In this document: piece by piece, positions 7,168 through 16,559 of the stretch | How positions within the stretch are numbered: the stretch's first letter is position 1 | How the letters are laid out: each line of letters starts with the position of its first letter | Assembly (NCBI RefSeq): GCF_026786305.1 | Contig: NZ_JAJAYI010000073.1 | Span: 1 to 64,000 of the forward strand | Reading direction: 5' to 3' | From: Cryobacterium sp. | GTDB taxonomy: Bacteria; Actinomycetota; Actinomycetes; Actinomycetales; Microbacteriaceae | DNA length: 64,000 nt | Made by a program: the position numbers and the translations under genes | The notes under the pieces: generated by a model | The model's input: the letters and a program-made list of their open reading frames with translations, nothing else | Databases searched by the model: none | Told to the model about the DNA's origin: nothing

Positions 7168-8145
7168 ATGCGCGCAATTATCGTGAACTCTCCCGGTGGG
7201 CCGGACGCCCTCACCCTGACGACCGTGCCCGACCTCGTCGTCGGTGCCCACGACATTCGGGTGGAGGTGGCTGCGGCGGGTGTGAACCGAGCGGATGTCG
7301 TGCAGCGGCAGGGCCATTACCCCTCGCCCGCCGACGCACCCCAGTGGCCGGGGCTTGAGGTGTCGGGCGTCGTCACCGAGGTGGGCGACGACGTGACCCG
7401 GTTCGGGACCGGCGACCGGGTGTGTGCTCTGCTCGCCGGCGGCGGCTATGCCACCGAAGCCGTGGTGAATGAAGACCTGGCCCTCTTGGTGCCACTGTCG
7501 ATGGACCTCATCGACGCCGCTGCCCTGCCGGAAGCCCTGGCCACCGTGTGGTCGAACGTGTTCATGAGCGCTGAACTCACACCCGGCGAGACCCTGCTCG
7601 TGCACGGCGGCGGCAGTGGAATCGGCACGACCGCAATCCAGCTTGCCCGGCTCATGGAGGCCCGCGTGGCCGTGACGGCCGGCTCCAGCGAGAAACTCGC
7701 CGTCTGCGAGGGCCTCGGGGCGCAGATTCTGATCAACTATCGGGAGCAGGATTTTGTGGCCGAGATCGAGGCAGCCACGCACGGGCGAGGCGCCGACGTA
7801 GTCCTCGACATCATGGGCGGCTCCTATGCGGCGCGCAACATCGAGGCGGTCGCGGTGAACGGCCGCATCATGGTGATTGCGAACCAGAGCGGCGAACCCG
7901 CCGCGTTCGACCCGTTCCGCCTCATGCAGAAACGCGCTCGCTACTGGGGCACCACCCTGCGTGCGCGGTCGCTGGCCGAAAAAGTCGCCATCATGCGAGC
8001 GCTCGAAGCGGCGGTCTGGCCCTGGATCGTATCGGGCGAGTTTCGACCCGTGATCGACGGCCGATTCTCGTTTGCGGATGCAGCGGATGCGCACCGACGG
8101 CTGGAAGCATCCGCTCACGTGGGCAAAATCGTGCTCGTGCCCTGA
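7168..8145 (+). CDS. PIG3-type NAD(P)H:quinone oxidoreductase (zinc-independent MDR)
   Basis: 325 residues, full length for the medium-chain dehydrogenase/reductase PIG3/quinone-oxidoreductase group. The GroES-like N-domain carries VNRADVVQRQGHYPSP, PGLEVSGVVTEVG and GDRVCALLAGGGYATEAVV. The Rossmann domain has LLVHGGGSGIGTTAIQLAR (nucleotide binding) and GADVVLDIMGGSY. The structural-zinc cysteines of alcohol dehydrogenases are absent, as expected. It probably reduces quinones in the cytoplasm using NADPH. The start is supported by TAGGCT (7156-7161) exactly 6 nt before ATG, giving a leaderless mRNA. It is followed by a 540-bp gap. Confidence 0.9.
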   Translation: MRAIIVNSPGGPDALTLTTVPDLVVGAHDIRVEVAAAGVNRADVVQRQGHYPSPADAPQWPGLEVSGVVTEVGDDVTRFGTGDRVCALLAGGGYATEAVVNEDLALLVPLSMDLIDAAALPEALATVWSNVFMSAELTPGETLLVHGGGSGIGTTAIQLARLMEARVAVTAGSSEKLAVCEGLGAQILINYREQDFVAEIEAATHGRGADVVLDIMGGSYAARNIEAVAVNGRIMVIANQSGEPAAFDPFRLMQKRARYWGTTLRARSLAEKVAIMRALEAAVWPWIVSGEFRPVIDGRFSFADAADAHRRLEASAHVGKIVLVP

Positions 8146-8687
8146 CCCGGCTACCGACCGGTGCGACCCCTTCCGACTAGCGTCGAACGACTATGCCTGC
8201 TTATCGGCCAGCTCGGCGGCTGTAGCTGCAGGTGCAGCCCTGGCCTCGGCCTTCGCCGCGGCGGCGGCCTTGACGTCGGCGTCGATCGCGTCGACGAGGT
8301 CGGTGTGCATGGTGATCAGGAGCCCGTTGACGAAACCACCGACCAGGGCACCGACGCGACCACCGGTTGCGTCGCCGTAGACACGGCGGCGCCGAAACGA
8401 AAGCTCTACGTGAGGTCGCCGGTGACGCATGCCGCACCCTGCTCCGACACGTGGGCCCAGCAACCAGCACCCGCAGCGGCTCGTGACGGTCGCGGTACTG
8501 CCGAGCTGACTCTCACACGGTTGTGCGAGCATCCGTTCTCGTACCCAGCAGAATGAACGAAATCCGTTTCGCCTATCTTCCCCTGCGAACCCTCAACAGT
8601 GCGCATGGTGTCGATGCCGGGCATGGCGGGGTCAGACCCGTCAGGCCCCGCCTTCCGCTAGGGTGCCAGCACCGCATATTGGTGTGG
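8146..8687. other. Non-coding or decayed stretch
   Basis: No intact gene. On the minus strand, about 8350 down to 8191 reads VGALVGGFVNGLLITMHTDLVDAIDADVKAAAAAKAEA and an Ala-rich tail to a stop, like the C-terminus of a real protein. About 8624 to 8406 in another frame reads MRTVEGSQGKIGETDFVHSA and HVSEQGAACVTGDLT. These could be two frame-shifted pieces of one lost gene, family not recognised. Confidence 0.35.
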
Positions 8688-10349
8688 TCAGCAAATCGTT
8701 GCAGCGTCGGGCTTGGCAGCGTGAACGCGGTCCCGCCCGTTGTGCTTGGCCTCGTAGAGAGCGGAATCCGCTCGAGACAGCCAGACCGAGACGGATTCGT
8801 GCGGTTCCAACGCCGCCACCCCCGCACTCACCGTGCAGGTCAGCCCCGGTGCGAGGCTCTCCCAGTCATACCCGCGTATGGAGGTCAAAAGCCGTTCGCA
8901 GGCCGCCGTCGCTTCAGCCAGGCTGGTTTCGGCAAAGACGAGCAAGAATTCCTCTCCGCCCACTCGCACCGCGAGGTCGGTGCCGCGGGTGATCGTGCGC
9001 AGCATCGAGGCCATCACCGTTAGAACCTGATCACCCGCCGCGTGACCGTGGTCGTCGTTCACCTGCTTAAAGTGATCGAAATCGATCATGGCGGCGCAGA
9101 GCGGTCGCCTGCCTTTCTCGGCGCGGCCCATCATCCATGGCAGTTCACGGTCGAGCGCGCGACGATTCGATAAGCGGGTGAGCGGATCGGTGTTTGCCTG
9201 GTCGTCGAGTTCCTCGGCCCGGAGGCGTTCCATCCGCACTTCCAGTTGGGATTTCTCTACCTCGTGGCGAGCTTGTTCGATTTCGATGGTGTTGATCAGC
9301 ATCTGCGCCTGCAGCCCGGCCGTCTGTACGGTCATGAGCAAAGTCACGGCGTGCAGCCGCTCATGATGCGCCAGCGACTGAGCGAAACGCCCGCCCGCCT
9401 TGTGCATCTCATACAGCGACCGGTGCAGCTTGGCGAGCAGTGCCGGTTCGTCGTTGACGTCGGGATCGGCGAGCTGAGCTTCCATCATGGCGGTGGCTTC
9501 GTCGAAACAGCCGTCAGCCCTCACCATCTCGGCGAGCTGGGCATCGATGTCGACCTCAAGGCTGCGGTAGCCATGCACCTTGGCCAGCACCTTGCCCTGC
9601 CGACCTTGCTCGCGAGCCTCGTCGTACCGCCCGAGCCCGATCAAAAGGCTCACGAGGTTGGTTCGCGCAATCGCCTCCTGAAACGGGTTTTCCTGCTCCT
9701 GCGCCAGGCCAACCGCCTCACGCATGAGAACCAATCCGTCCTTGAAGGGTTGCGACGCGTCTTCGTTGCGGGAAAGCCTGGCCCGAGCGATGGTCAGATA
9801 GGTGTCGCCGAGGTTGTTCAGGGCCGTGAAACTTGTCTCCGGGTCGTGCAGCGCTTCGGCGAGTGCCAGAGCCTGCTTGCCCAGTTCTACCGAACGCACG
9901 GCATCGCCCATTGCCCCGTGCACCAGCGACGAGCGGCTCAGCGCCCAGAATTCTGCCGTCGGGTTGGCGCACGCGCGTGCCGCCTCGATCGCGCCGAGAA
10001 CGTGGTGGAGCGCTGCCTCATTCAGTGCGGTGTCGGAGAACGCCAGCGCGAGCGTGCAGTGCACGTTCGACTGGGCCAACAGATCGCCACTTGCCGTGAA
10101 GTATTCCAACGCAAGAAGGCCCTGCTTGACCGACGCCTGATAGTCACCCAGCCGCAGTCGGTGCAACGTGAGCAGCTCGCGGGCAATTGCCTGTTGCCAG
10201 GGAGTCGCTTCGGGGCGGGCCAGCGCCTCTTCGGCCTGATCCGCGCCGGGACAATGTTCCCCCTGCGAGCTTGCTCGTTTACTGTTCGAGAGGAGGTCGT
10301 CGACGCTCATCGAAAGTTCCCCTGCGACAGCAGTGTCAGTAAGGATCAT
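8688..10349 (-). CDS. Diguanylate cyclase: TPR-like sensor, coiled coil and GGDEF domain
   Basis: About 553 residues. The N-terminal two thirds are helical TPR-like repeats (NNLGDTYLTIARARLS, ARTNLVSLLIGLGRYDEARE, KLHRSLYEMHKAGGRF). A Glu/Arg-rich coiled coil follows (IEQARHEVEKSQLEVRMERLRAEELDDQ). The C-terminal GGDEF domain has DPLTRLSNRRALDRELP, DFDHFKQVNDDHGHAAGDQ, an active-site GGEEF (RVGGEEFLLVF) and the ending YEAKHNGRDRV. It should make cyclic di-GMP from two GTP in the cytoplasm; the TPR part probably senses a protein or ligand. ATG 10349 is chosen because GGGGG lies just upstream; an extension to 10436 has no ribosome binding site. No EAL domain is present. Confidence 0.9.
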   Translation of the reverse strand: MILTDTAVAGELSMSVDDLLSNSKRASSQGEHCPGADQAEEALARPEATPWQQAIARELLTLHRLRLGDYQASVKQGLLALEYFTASGDLLAQSNVHCTLALAFSDTALNEAALHHVLGAIEAARACANPTAEFWALSRSSLVHGAMGDAVRSVELGKQALALAEALHDPETSFTALNNLGDTYLTIARARLSRNEDASQPFKDGLVLMREAVGLAQEQENPFQEAIARTNLVSLLIGLGRYDEAREQGRQGKVLAKVHGYRSLEVDIDAQLAEMVRADGCFDEATAMMEAQLADPDVNDEPALLAKLHRSLYEMHKAGGRFAQSLAHHERLHAVTLLMTVQTAGLQAQMLINTIEIEQARHEVEKSQLEVRMERLRAEELDDQANTDPLTRLSNRRALDRELPWMMGRAEKGRRPLCAAMIDFDHFKQVNDDHGHAAGDQVLTVMASMLRTITRGTDLAVRVGGEEFLLVFAETSLAEATAACERLLTSIRGYDWESLAPGLTCTVSAGVAALEPHESVSVWLSRADSALYEAKHNGRDRVHAAKPDAATIC

Positions 10350-10782
10350 GGTGTAGCCCCCAGCGGTTTGCGGCTCATGAGGAACCGGGTAACGGCCCGC
10401 ACGAACGTGAACCGCCACTGAGCCAATTCTGCTCATGGGTCAAGTTAAGCATGAAGCAAACCGGATGTGTGCCCCCTAACCCACCCAGTACGGGGCAGTG
10501 GCCGGTACTTTCGCGGCGGGCTGCCCCTTTCCAGGTTCTGCTCCGTCCGGTTTTAGAAGGTGATCAGCCAGAACACATCGCCCGCCTGAGCCGACTGTCA
10601 CCAACGTCACGATCAGGTACACCGAGCGCGTCGTCTTTTGCTGCTGGATGCAACACCGAAGGTCGGGGCGTGCCCGAGCGGTGGTGACGGCTCCGGTTCT
10701 CACGAACTGCAGGGTCACACCCGCACGAGAGCACCGCGCGAGTTTCCAGACGCGGAACAAGAACGCCACCCGCGTCAGCCAA
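10350..10782. other. Intergenic, no gene recognised
   Basis: This 430-bp stretch between two minus-strand genes contains only overlapping out-of-frame ORFs with no family signature. The part nearest 10350-10440 should hold the cyclase promoter, but no convincing -10/-35 pair was seen. Confidence 0.5.
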
Positions 10783-12447
10783 TCACCGTGCCCGAGGCGC
10801 CAGGGTGACCGTTGCCACATTCTCCACCAGCGGATGCCGGTCATCGCCGTGGAGTACAACACCCTTCTCCCACCAAAGTTTTAGCCCGGCGGGGGTATCT
10901 TCAAGGCTCGCCAGACAGTTGTCAAACCAGGGCCCCTTGATGCCCGCCCAGCGGAACGGCGGCGACGCAACCCCGGCGGCGCGGGCCAGCAGCGCGCTCA
11001 CTCGCGTGGCTATTCCGAAGGCGAGCACGGCGGAGAACGATCGCATTGCCACGGGGAGTGGATTGCGGATCGGCGAGCAGACGGCTTGCACGATGCGGCT
11101 ACCCGTCGTTCGTTCCACCTCGGAGACGGTCGAGTAGTGCACGTCACCCGACAAAAAAGTCACCGTCTGCGGAATCGTCCCCCGTTGGCCGTCGGCGACC
11201 TCTGTGGCCATCCGCGCCAAATCCTGGAAGCTCCGCTGGAAGGCACCCCAATGCTCCAGATCGACCAACTGGCGCAGCCATTCGCCGACGCGCGCGGCTG
11301 GCTTGCCCCAGGCGCCTTCGGACACGGCCTCGTCCCACGATTCCAGGTGGTGGAGCCCGGGCGGCAGCAGAAACGGCAGGGAGGTACCGATCAGCAGGTG
11401 CCGAAATCCGCCGCGCATCCGCTCGTCTAGCCAGTCGGTCTCTGCGTCGTCCAGCAATGATCGCCGAGCGGGCTCCAATTCCCGGGCTGCGCGGGAGTCG
11501 ACCACAATCAGCCGTACATCGTTGATGTCGCGGCAATAACTCCACCGGTAGCTGCTGGGTTCTTGATCACACCGTTCAGCAAACGCGTCGAGCCTGGAGC
11601 TGATGTCGAGTTCGGAAGCGCCGCCGTGGGATGCGATGTCGCGCCAAATTTCATCGGCAGCTCGTTCGGTGGGTGACATGTTGCCGAGATGCTGGTACAC
11701 CCAGTACGAGGCCAACCCCGCCACAATGCGCCCCCGCCACCACGACGTTGCCGCCATCTGTCGTTTCCAACTCAGCGAGGTATTCCAGTCGTCACGAATG
11801 TCGTGGTCGTCGAAAATCATCGCGGTCGGCACCGTGGAGAGCAGCCAACGGTTGGCCTCGTCTGACCAGGCCAGGCGGTAGAGGTGTGCGTATTCTTCGA
11901 AGTCGGCCAGTTCCTTGCCGGGCGGCTCGCTGATGTCACGTCGAGCGCGAATGAACTCCTGCATCTTCTCCGTGGTCAAGTCTGCGTACACCTGATCGCC
12001 GAGAAAGAGGATCAGATCCGGACGCGGCACGTCGTTGCCAGGCGAGGCGAGGCGCAGGGCGCAGGCTCGGAGAGCGTCGACGCCGTGCGTGCGGTTGCCG
12101 TCTGCGTCATGTGGAACGCTGGTGCGGCAGGAACCAAACGACATGCGAAGTGGATGCCCGCTTCCGAGCGTCGCGATGACAGCCGCCGGAAAAGTGGAGT
12201 GCGCCATCGGCCACGCCAACGTCCCGTCGAACTCCACGGTGTACGGCAGCGTCATGTCGGGTTGCAGGCCGTCAACGTACACGAGCGCGTAGTGGTGTCC
12301 ATGCACGGCGAAGGTGCGCGCCTGCCACGCTCGACCCGCGGCCGTCACGGCAACCTGACCGGCCTCCCGCGTCTCACACCAGATGCTCGCCGAGACGTCG
12401 TCGACGTACCGAATCATCGGGCCGAGAATCAGGGGCGAACTCGTCAT
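10783..12447 (-). CDS. PhoD-like metallophosphatase family protein
   Basis: About 554 residues. Motifs of the PhoD-type calcineurin-like fold appear in order: LRMSFGSCRTSVP, DLILFLGDQVYADLT, TAMIFDDHDIRDDWNTS, and near the C-terminus TVTFLSGDVHYSTVSEVE, which together supply the metal ligands. An N-terminal beta-rich domain (MIRYVDDVSASIWCETREAG) matches the PhoD_N type. No signal peptide is visible, unlike secreted Tat-dependent PhoD, so it is probably cytoplasmic; the substrate is unknown. ATG 12447 is chosen because the family begins near SSPLILGPMIRY; the 67-residue extension reads as low-complexity sequence. Divergent from the DUF7002 gene. Confidence 0.85.
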   Translation of the reverse strand: MTSSPLILGPMIRYVDDVSASIWCETREAGQVAVTAAGRAWQARTFAVHGHHYALVYVDGLQPDMTLPYTVEFDGTLAWPMAHSTFPAAVIATLGSGHPLRMSFGSCRTSVPHDADGNRTHGVDALRACALRLASPGNDVPRPDLILFLGDQVYADLTTEKMQEFIRARRDISEPPGKELADFEEYAHLYRLAWSDEANRWLLSTVPTAMIFDDHDIRDDWNTSLSWKRQMAATSWWRGRIVAGLASYWVYQHLGNMSPTERAADEIWRDIASHGGASELDISSRLDAFAERCDQEPSSYRWSYCRDINDVRLIVVDSRAARELEPARRSLLDDAETDWLDERMRGGFRHLLIGTSLPFLLPPGLHHLESWDEAVSEGAWGKPAARVGEWLRQLVDLEHWGAFQRSFQDLARMATEVADGQRGTIPQTVTFLSGDVHYSTVSEVERTTGSRIVQAVCSPIRNPLPVAMRSFSAVLAFGIATRVSALLARAAGVASPPFRWAGIKGPWFDNCLASLEDTPAGLKLWWEKGVVLHGDDRHPLVENVATVTLAPRAR

Positions 12448-12706
12448 GAGTAAGTTGTACCGCGTCAAACCGGCGACGGCTAGACATTTTTCGTCGGCAA
12501 TCGGTATTGATGCTTCCCGCCGAGGTCGGTCGGCCGAAACTTTCTGCGTCCGGGGCACGCCGGCCGAGGTGCTCACCGACGAGGGAGCGCGCAGTCGTAG
12601 GGCGTCGACCAGGCTCGGCGGTACCGCCGGCGACGCGTCGGCGACCAAGTCGTGGTCCGCCGCCCGTAGACCGGTTCGGCACTGCTCCGGCGGCGAGTAC
12701 GCTCGA

Positions 12707-13372
12707 ATGGTGCTGTCCCGCGATTTGATTCGTCTGTACCCTGAGCTCTACCACGTGGCCGCTGACGGCAGTTGGCCTGCCATCGAGCGGCACGGACTGC
12801 TCAGCCCGACCGCGCTCGTGACCCGGTGGGGCGTCAAGCAGGGCGCCCCACAAGCGGCCATTCTGGGTAAGCGGCGAGGCGAGTCGCGTGTGCTGGAGCA
12901 TGCGGAATTCGGTACCGCGGTCATCCGTCATCAAAAAGCCATTCACGAGCCGTCGCTCGACGACGCCCTCGAGGATATGACGCTCGCCGACTGGTACGCA
13001 GCCCTGAACGACCGCGTGTTCTTTCACCTGCAGCCGCGATTTCTGCGCGACCTGCTGAACGCCCGCTCCTATCGGAATGACGCCCACACCGTGATCACCC
13101 TGAGCACCAAAAGTCTGGTCGCCGCGCACGAGGACGAGATTGAGTTGAGCGCCATCAATTCCGGCTTCGCTCAGCGGCACGACAAAGAACTGCGCGGGCG
13201 CGACACCTTCGTATCAATCGAGGACTATCGACACCCGACCCGGTCACACGCGGTGACCAAGGGTCGCGATGTCGCCGAACTCGCTATTCCGCGCGCGGTG
13301 CGCGACCTGCGTGACCACGTCGTGCGTGTCGAACGGATGCGCGAGGGCACCGTTCTGGAGCGCCTCGCCTGA
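12707..13372 (+). CDS. DUF7002-type protein
   Basis: About 221 residues with LIRLYPELYHVAADGSWPAIERHGLLS, LTLADWYAALNDRVFFHLQPRFLRDLLNARSYR, HTVITLSTKSLVAAHEDEIELSAINSG and FVSIEDYRHP. I recognise this as a DUF7002-like family; its start (YHVA.. GSW..I..HGLLS) resembles toxin-like or ADP-ribosyltransferase-like folds, but no function is assigned. Start: ATG 12707 and GTG 12710 are both in frame. TACGCT (12698-12703) ends exactly 6 nt before the GTG, so a leaderless GTG 12710 start is likely. Confidence 0.75.
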   Translation: MVLSRDLIRLYPELYHVAADGSWPAIERHGLLSPTALVTRWGVKQGAPQAAILGKRRGESRVLEHAEFGTAVIRHQKAIHEPSLDDALEDMTLADWYAALNDRVFFHLQPRFLRDLLNARSYRNDAHTVITLSTKSLVAAHEDEIELSAINSGFAQRHDKELRGRDTFVSIEDYRHPTRSHAVTKGRDVAELAIPRAVRDLRDHVVRVERMREGTVLERLA

Positions 13373-13410
13373 TAACTCGGTGCGCGAGCTCTCGTGCAGG
13401 AGCCGGGCAG

Positions 13411-14259
13411 TCAGCGGGCGGCCAGAAACTCCACGGCGGAGACGATGAGGGGCGAGGTCGCGATGGCGAGCACGGTCGCGCCCGCCGCGGCGGCAAGAAC
13501 CGTGAACGTGGTGCGCCGGGTGCGGGCGGCCGCTACCTGCTGTTCAAGTGCGGTGAACCGGGCGTGCAGGTGAGCCGGTGCGAGCGGCTGGCTCGCGGCC
13601 CGCCACGTGGCCGGGTCATCGATGACCGCGGTGAGCGCGGCCTGCTGCTGCTTGGTGAACACCGGGGGGCGCGCGACAAGCCACCGGCGCAGGCGCGGTG
13701 CGTCGATCACCGTCACGGTATCCGGTTTGCGGGCGAGCAGAATTTTGTGCGGATTGACCAGCACAATCATGGCTTGAACGACGGTTGCTGCCGGCATCTC
13801 CGCGGCCAGCAGGGCGGTGATCTGGGCCGATTCGAACCGGGGGTCTCGCAGGTACGGCATGGCGTGTTCGCCGATCGGAATCGAGCGCGGTGATCCGGTC
13901 AAGTCCCGATCCCAGTGGGTCTTCGAGTTGATTGAGAAGATTCCACCCGGACCCACCACGAGGTGATCGACCCAGAATGCCGTATTGCGAATGGGCAGGG
14001 AGTGATAGACGCTGTAGCCGTCGGGAAGCCGGGCGAGAATATCGCCGACAACGATCTCGGCCTGCGCGGCGCGCAGCCACCCCAGCTCGTTCGCGTCGAG
14101 CGGCGAGGCGCCCAGGGTGCGTGCGAGCCGTGACTGCGGCGGCCGATCGCCGTGCTGGCGGAGCAGTTCCTCGACGACGGATTGACCGGCGAACCGGCCC
14201 GGAGCGGTGAGTGCACCGGGCACCACTATACGAGCAGGCTCGCTAGCACGAGGATGCAT
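13411..14259 (-). CDS. NERD-domain protein with C-terminal membrane helix
   Basis: About 282 residues. Residues ~60-190 form a NERD domain (nuclease-related, restriction-like fold): QAEIVVGDILARLPDGYSVYHSLPI, WVDHLVVGPGGIFSINSKTHWDRDL. The C-terminus has a basic stretch (QQVAAARTRRT) and a hydrophobic helix (FTVLAAAAGATVLAIATSPLIVSAV), suggesting membrane anchoring with the NERD domain in the cytoplasm. ATG 14259 is preceded by CGGAG; an alternative GTG lies at 14292. A shorter diverged paralogue lies at 14758-15450 on the same strand. NERD proteins are assumed to be nucleases but most are uncharacterised. Confidence 0.8.
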   Translation of the reverse strand: MHPRASEPARIVVPGALTAPGRFAGQSVVEELLRQHGDRPPQSRLARTLGASPLDANELGWLRAAQAEIVVGDILARLPDGYSVYHSLPIRNTAFWVDHLVVGPGGIFSINSKTHWDRDLTGSPRSIPIGEHAMPYLRDPRFESAQITALLAAEMPAATVVQAMIVLVNPHKILLARKPDTVTVIDAPRLRRWLVARPPVFTKQQQAALTAVIDDPATWRAASQPLAPAHLHARFTALEQQVAAARTRRTTFTVLAAAAGATVLAIATSPLIVSAVEFLAAR

Positions 14260-14544
14260 TCCAGCTCCGACACTTATTATGGCCACGTTCACTTACCTCA
14301 CCACGGGTTCGCACCCCGTACTATCGTGGCACCGCCACCTGCCGATTGCGTGTTAACAATCGGCCGCGTCGCAGCATTGGTTAGTAACTCTGAAGTAATG
14401 CTCATTCGTGCTCTGAAGGCGACGCACGAGGCTGGCATGAAGCATCCGCTGTCAATTTAGAGGGACGACCCCGGCCGGTGCCTCCCCCGCTAAGTAGGGC
14501 AACGTCAGCTAGCCTGAAATCCACCCCACCGATTGGATCCGCAC

Positions 14545-14754
14545 GTGAAACACCTGACCTTCAACGTTTGCGCGATCGCGGGACTCGGTTTCAGCGGCTT
14601 AGCCGTGCTTCTCCTGCTGGCCAATCTTGTCTCGGGCAACCAGTTCGTCGACGCGATCCTGCCGGCGGCCGTTGTCTCCCTCGTGGTCGGCGGCGCATTC
14701 TCTGTGCGCGCCCGCCTGCTTTCGGCCAAGGGGAACGGTCCGGCCAAGCGCTGA
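14545..14754 (+). CDS. Small two-span membrane protein (hypothetical)
   Basis: 69 residues from GTG 14545: two hydrophobic segments (VCAIAGLGFSGLAVLLLLANLV and FVDAILPAAVVSLVVGGAFSV) and a basic C-terminus (RARLLSAKGNGPAKR). It lies between the two NERD-like genes in opposite orientation and ends 3 bp before the end of the second one. A TTG at 14533 is an alternative start. No function recognised. Confidence 0.6.
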   Translation: MKHLTFNVCAIAGLGFSGLAVLLLLANLVSGNQFVDAILPAAVVSLVVGGAFSVRARLLSAKGNGPAKR

Positions 14755-14757
14755 CTC

Positions 14758-15450
14758 CTAGTGTCTGGGCTGCTCCGCGCTACCGGGTTGCGGCACGATC
14801 GACGGCCGGATGCCCCAGGTCAGCGGGTTGTCGACCACGGCGGCGAGTTCCATGCGTTCGATCGGGCGCAGCACCCGCGGGCGCGCGGCCAGCCAGTCGC
14901 CGAGTGTGGCCGCCCCGAGCACCGGCACGGTCCGGCCCGACACCGACCGGCCGGTCACCCGTAGTCGACGAGCGCCGAGCACGACGAGCGCCGGCTGCAC
15001 CGCGGTTCGCAGCGGCAGCCGCTGGCGCAGCCGCGTCGTAAGGCGGCGCGCGGCGGCTTCGGCGGCCGCGAGCTCCGACGAGCGTTTCCCGGCGACGAGC
15101 ACCGTGCGTCGGTGAACCCAGGCGATCCGGCCGTCGTAGAGCTGCGCGTGCAGCGCGAAGACGCCGCCGGGGCCCACCAGGAGACGCACCACGCTCGCGT
15201 CGTCACCGCCGAGCACGGGCAGTGTGAAGGCGGCCCAGTGTTCCGGCAGCGTAACGAGCAGCGTGTCCACGGCGGACTCACAGCGCGCGCGGGCCACCGC
15301 GAGGTCGGTCGGCGTGGCGGTAGCTGGTCGCGACCCACGGCCGAGCAGCCAGGCTGGTCCTGTCGATGATCGAGGCGCTCCGGTACGATTCGATTCGGGC
15401 AATTCCGGAGACGTCGTCAGACGCCGCCGCGTGGAGAGTATGTGCGTCAT
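14758..15450 (-). CDS. NERD-like protein, diverged paralogue of the neighbour
   Basis: About 230 residues. The middle (AVDTLLVTLPEHWAAFTLPV, RLLVGPGGVFALHAQ, IAWVHRRTVLVAGKRSSEL) and the C-terminal half (ALVVLGARRLRVTGRSV, LGDWLAARPRVL, AVVDNPLTWGI) align in order with the NERD protein at 13411-14259 (VGPGGIFSINSK, RRWLVARPPVF, AVIDDPATW). The Asp and Lys of the NERD core (VDH, NSK) are not conserved here, so catalysis is doubtful. There is no C-terminal membrane helix. ATG 15450 is chosen for GAGGAG about 6 nt upstream, with TATAGA behind it as a possible -10 box. Confidence 0.65.
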   Translation of the reverse strand: MTHILSTRRRLTTSPELPESNRTGAPRSSTGPAWLLGRGSRPATATPTDLAVARARCESAVDTLLVTLPEHWAAFTLPVLGGDDASVVRLLVGPGGVFALHAQLYDGRIAWVHRRTVLVAGKRSSELAAAEAAARRLTTRLRQRLPLRTAVQPALVVLGARRLRVTGRSVSGRTVPVLGAATLGDWLAARPRVLRPIERMELAAVVDNPLTWGIRPSIVPQPGSAEQPRH

Positions 15451-15621
15451 CAGTGCTCCTCGCCGGGTTCTATATCCTGCCAGTGCCACCCCCGCTGCAA
15501 GACCCCCAGAATGGGTTACTTTTTACCAGGCGGATGCCGTGCCTCGGCTCCGCGGTTTGAGGCGCCCGGGTTGCGCAACGTATATTCATAGGGTCGTTCG
15601 TGTGCGGCCAGAAGGAGCCCC

Positions 15622-16557
15622 ATGACCGTTCGCCGCCCGACCCGATCATTTCTGGTGGTGGGGTTGATTGCGGGCGCGCTCGCGGTGATTTTGGTGGGAA
15701 CGGCGGTAGCGGAAGCATCCGTTTCGCCTGATCGGGCCGACACGGTAGGCAGTCCAACGCCCATACCGTCACCCGCCGTCAGTGCAGCCCCCGAGGCTTC
15801 GGCCGACACCGCGGCCCTCGCCGTGCTCGCGACCCTGCCGGTGAAGGGGCGGGCACCGAAGACCGGTTACGACCGCGAGGGAAGCTTCGGGTCGTCCTGG
15901 CAAGACGTCGACCAGAACGGCTGCGACACCCGCAACGATATTCTGGCCCGCGACCTGACCGTGCTCGTGGTCGACGGCAGCTGCGAGGTGCAGAGCGGCA
16001 CCCTGATGGGACTGTACACCGGCCTGACCATCAATTTCGTGCGCGGGCAGGCGACCTCGTCGCTCGTGCAGATCGACCACGTAGTCGCCCTGTCGAACGC
16101 CTGGCAAACCGGCGCGCAGCAACTGTCGCAGGAGCAGCGGGTGGCGTTGGCCAATGATCCGCTCAACCTGCTCGCCGTCGACGGCGTGACCAACTCCCGG
16201 AAGGGCGATGGCGACACGGCCACCTGGTTGCCGCCGCTGAAAAGTTACCGGTGCGCCTACGTGGCACGGCAGGTCTCGGTGAAAGCGACCTATGCGCTGT
16301 GGGTGACTCCGGCCGAGCATGATGCGATGACGCGCATACTGTCGGGCTGCCCCAACGAACTCGCGACCATCGGTACCCAACCGGTCGTCGCGCCCGAAGT
16401 CGTGCCCAAGGCAGCGCCGGTTGCCGATACCCCGAACGACGTCTATTTTCAGAACTGCACCGCCGCCCGCGAGGCCGGAGAAGCTCCCGTGCACGCTGGA
16501 GATCCCGGCTATGGACGCCACCTCGACCGCGACGGCGACGGAACCGGCTGCGAGTAG
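15622..16557 (+). CDS. Secreted DUF1524 (HNH-like) nuclease with Excalibur domain
   Basis: 311 residues. An N-terminal signal or anchor (RSFLVVGLIAGALAVILVGTAVAEA) is followed by a Ser/Pro/Ala linker. A DUF1524/GmrSD-type HNH region contains YDREGSFGSSWQDVDQNGCDTRNDILARDL, VQIDHVVALSNAWQTG (D-H-V metal/catalytic motif), NDPLNLLAVDGVTNSRKGDGDTATWLPP and RCAYVARQVSVKATYALWV. The C-terminus is an Excalibur calcium-binding domain (YFQNCTAAREAG, AGDPGYGRHLDRDGDGTGCE). It is probably an extracellular, Ca2+-dependent nuclease for DNA uptake or nutrition. The start has a good AAGGAG 5 nt upstream. Confidence 0.88.
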   Translation: MTVRRPTRSFLVVGLIAGALAVILVGTAVAEASVSPDRADTVGSPTPIPSPAVSAAPEASADTAALAVLATLPVKGRAPKTGYDREGSFGSSWQDVDQNGCDTRNDILARDLTVLVVDGSCEVQSGTLMGLYTGLTINFVRGQATSSLVQIDHVVALSNAWQTGAQQLSQEQRVALANDPLNLLAVDGVTNSRKGDGDTATWLPPLKSYRCAYVARQVSVKATYALWVTPAEHDAMTRILSGCPNELATIGTQPVVAPEVVPKAAPVADTPNDVYFQNCTAAREAGEAPVHAGDPGYGRHLDRDGDGTGCE

Positions 16558-16559
16558 GG

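Noticed and set aside
9246..10421. 391-codon plus-strand open frame
   Set aside because: Antisense shadow of the diguanylate cyclase, with no family signature and skewed composition.
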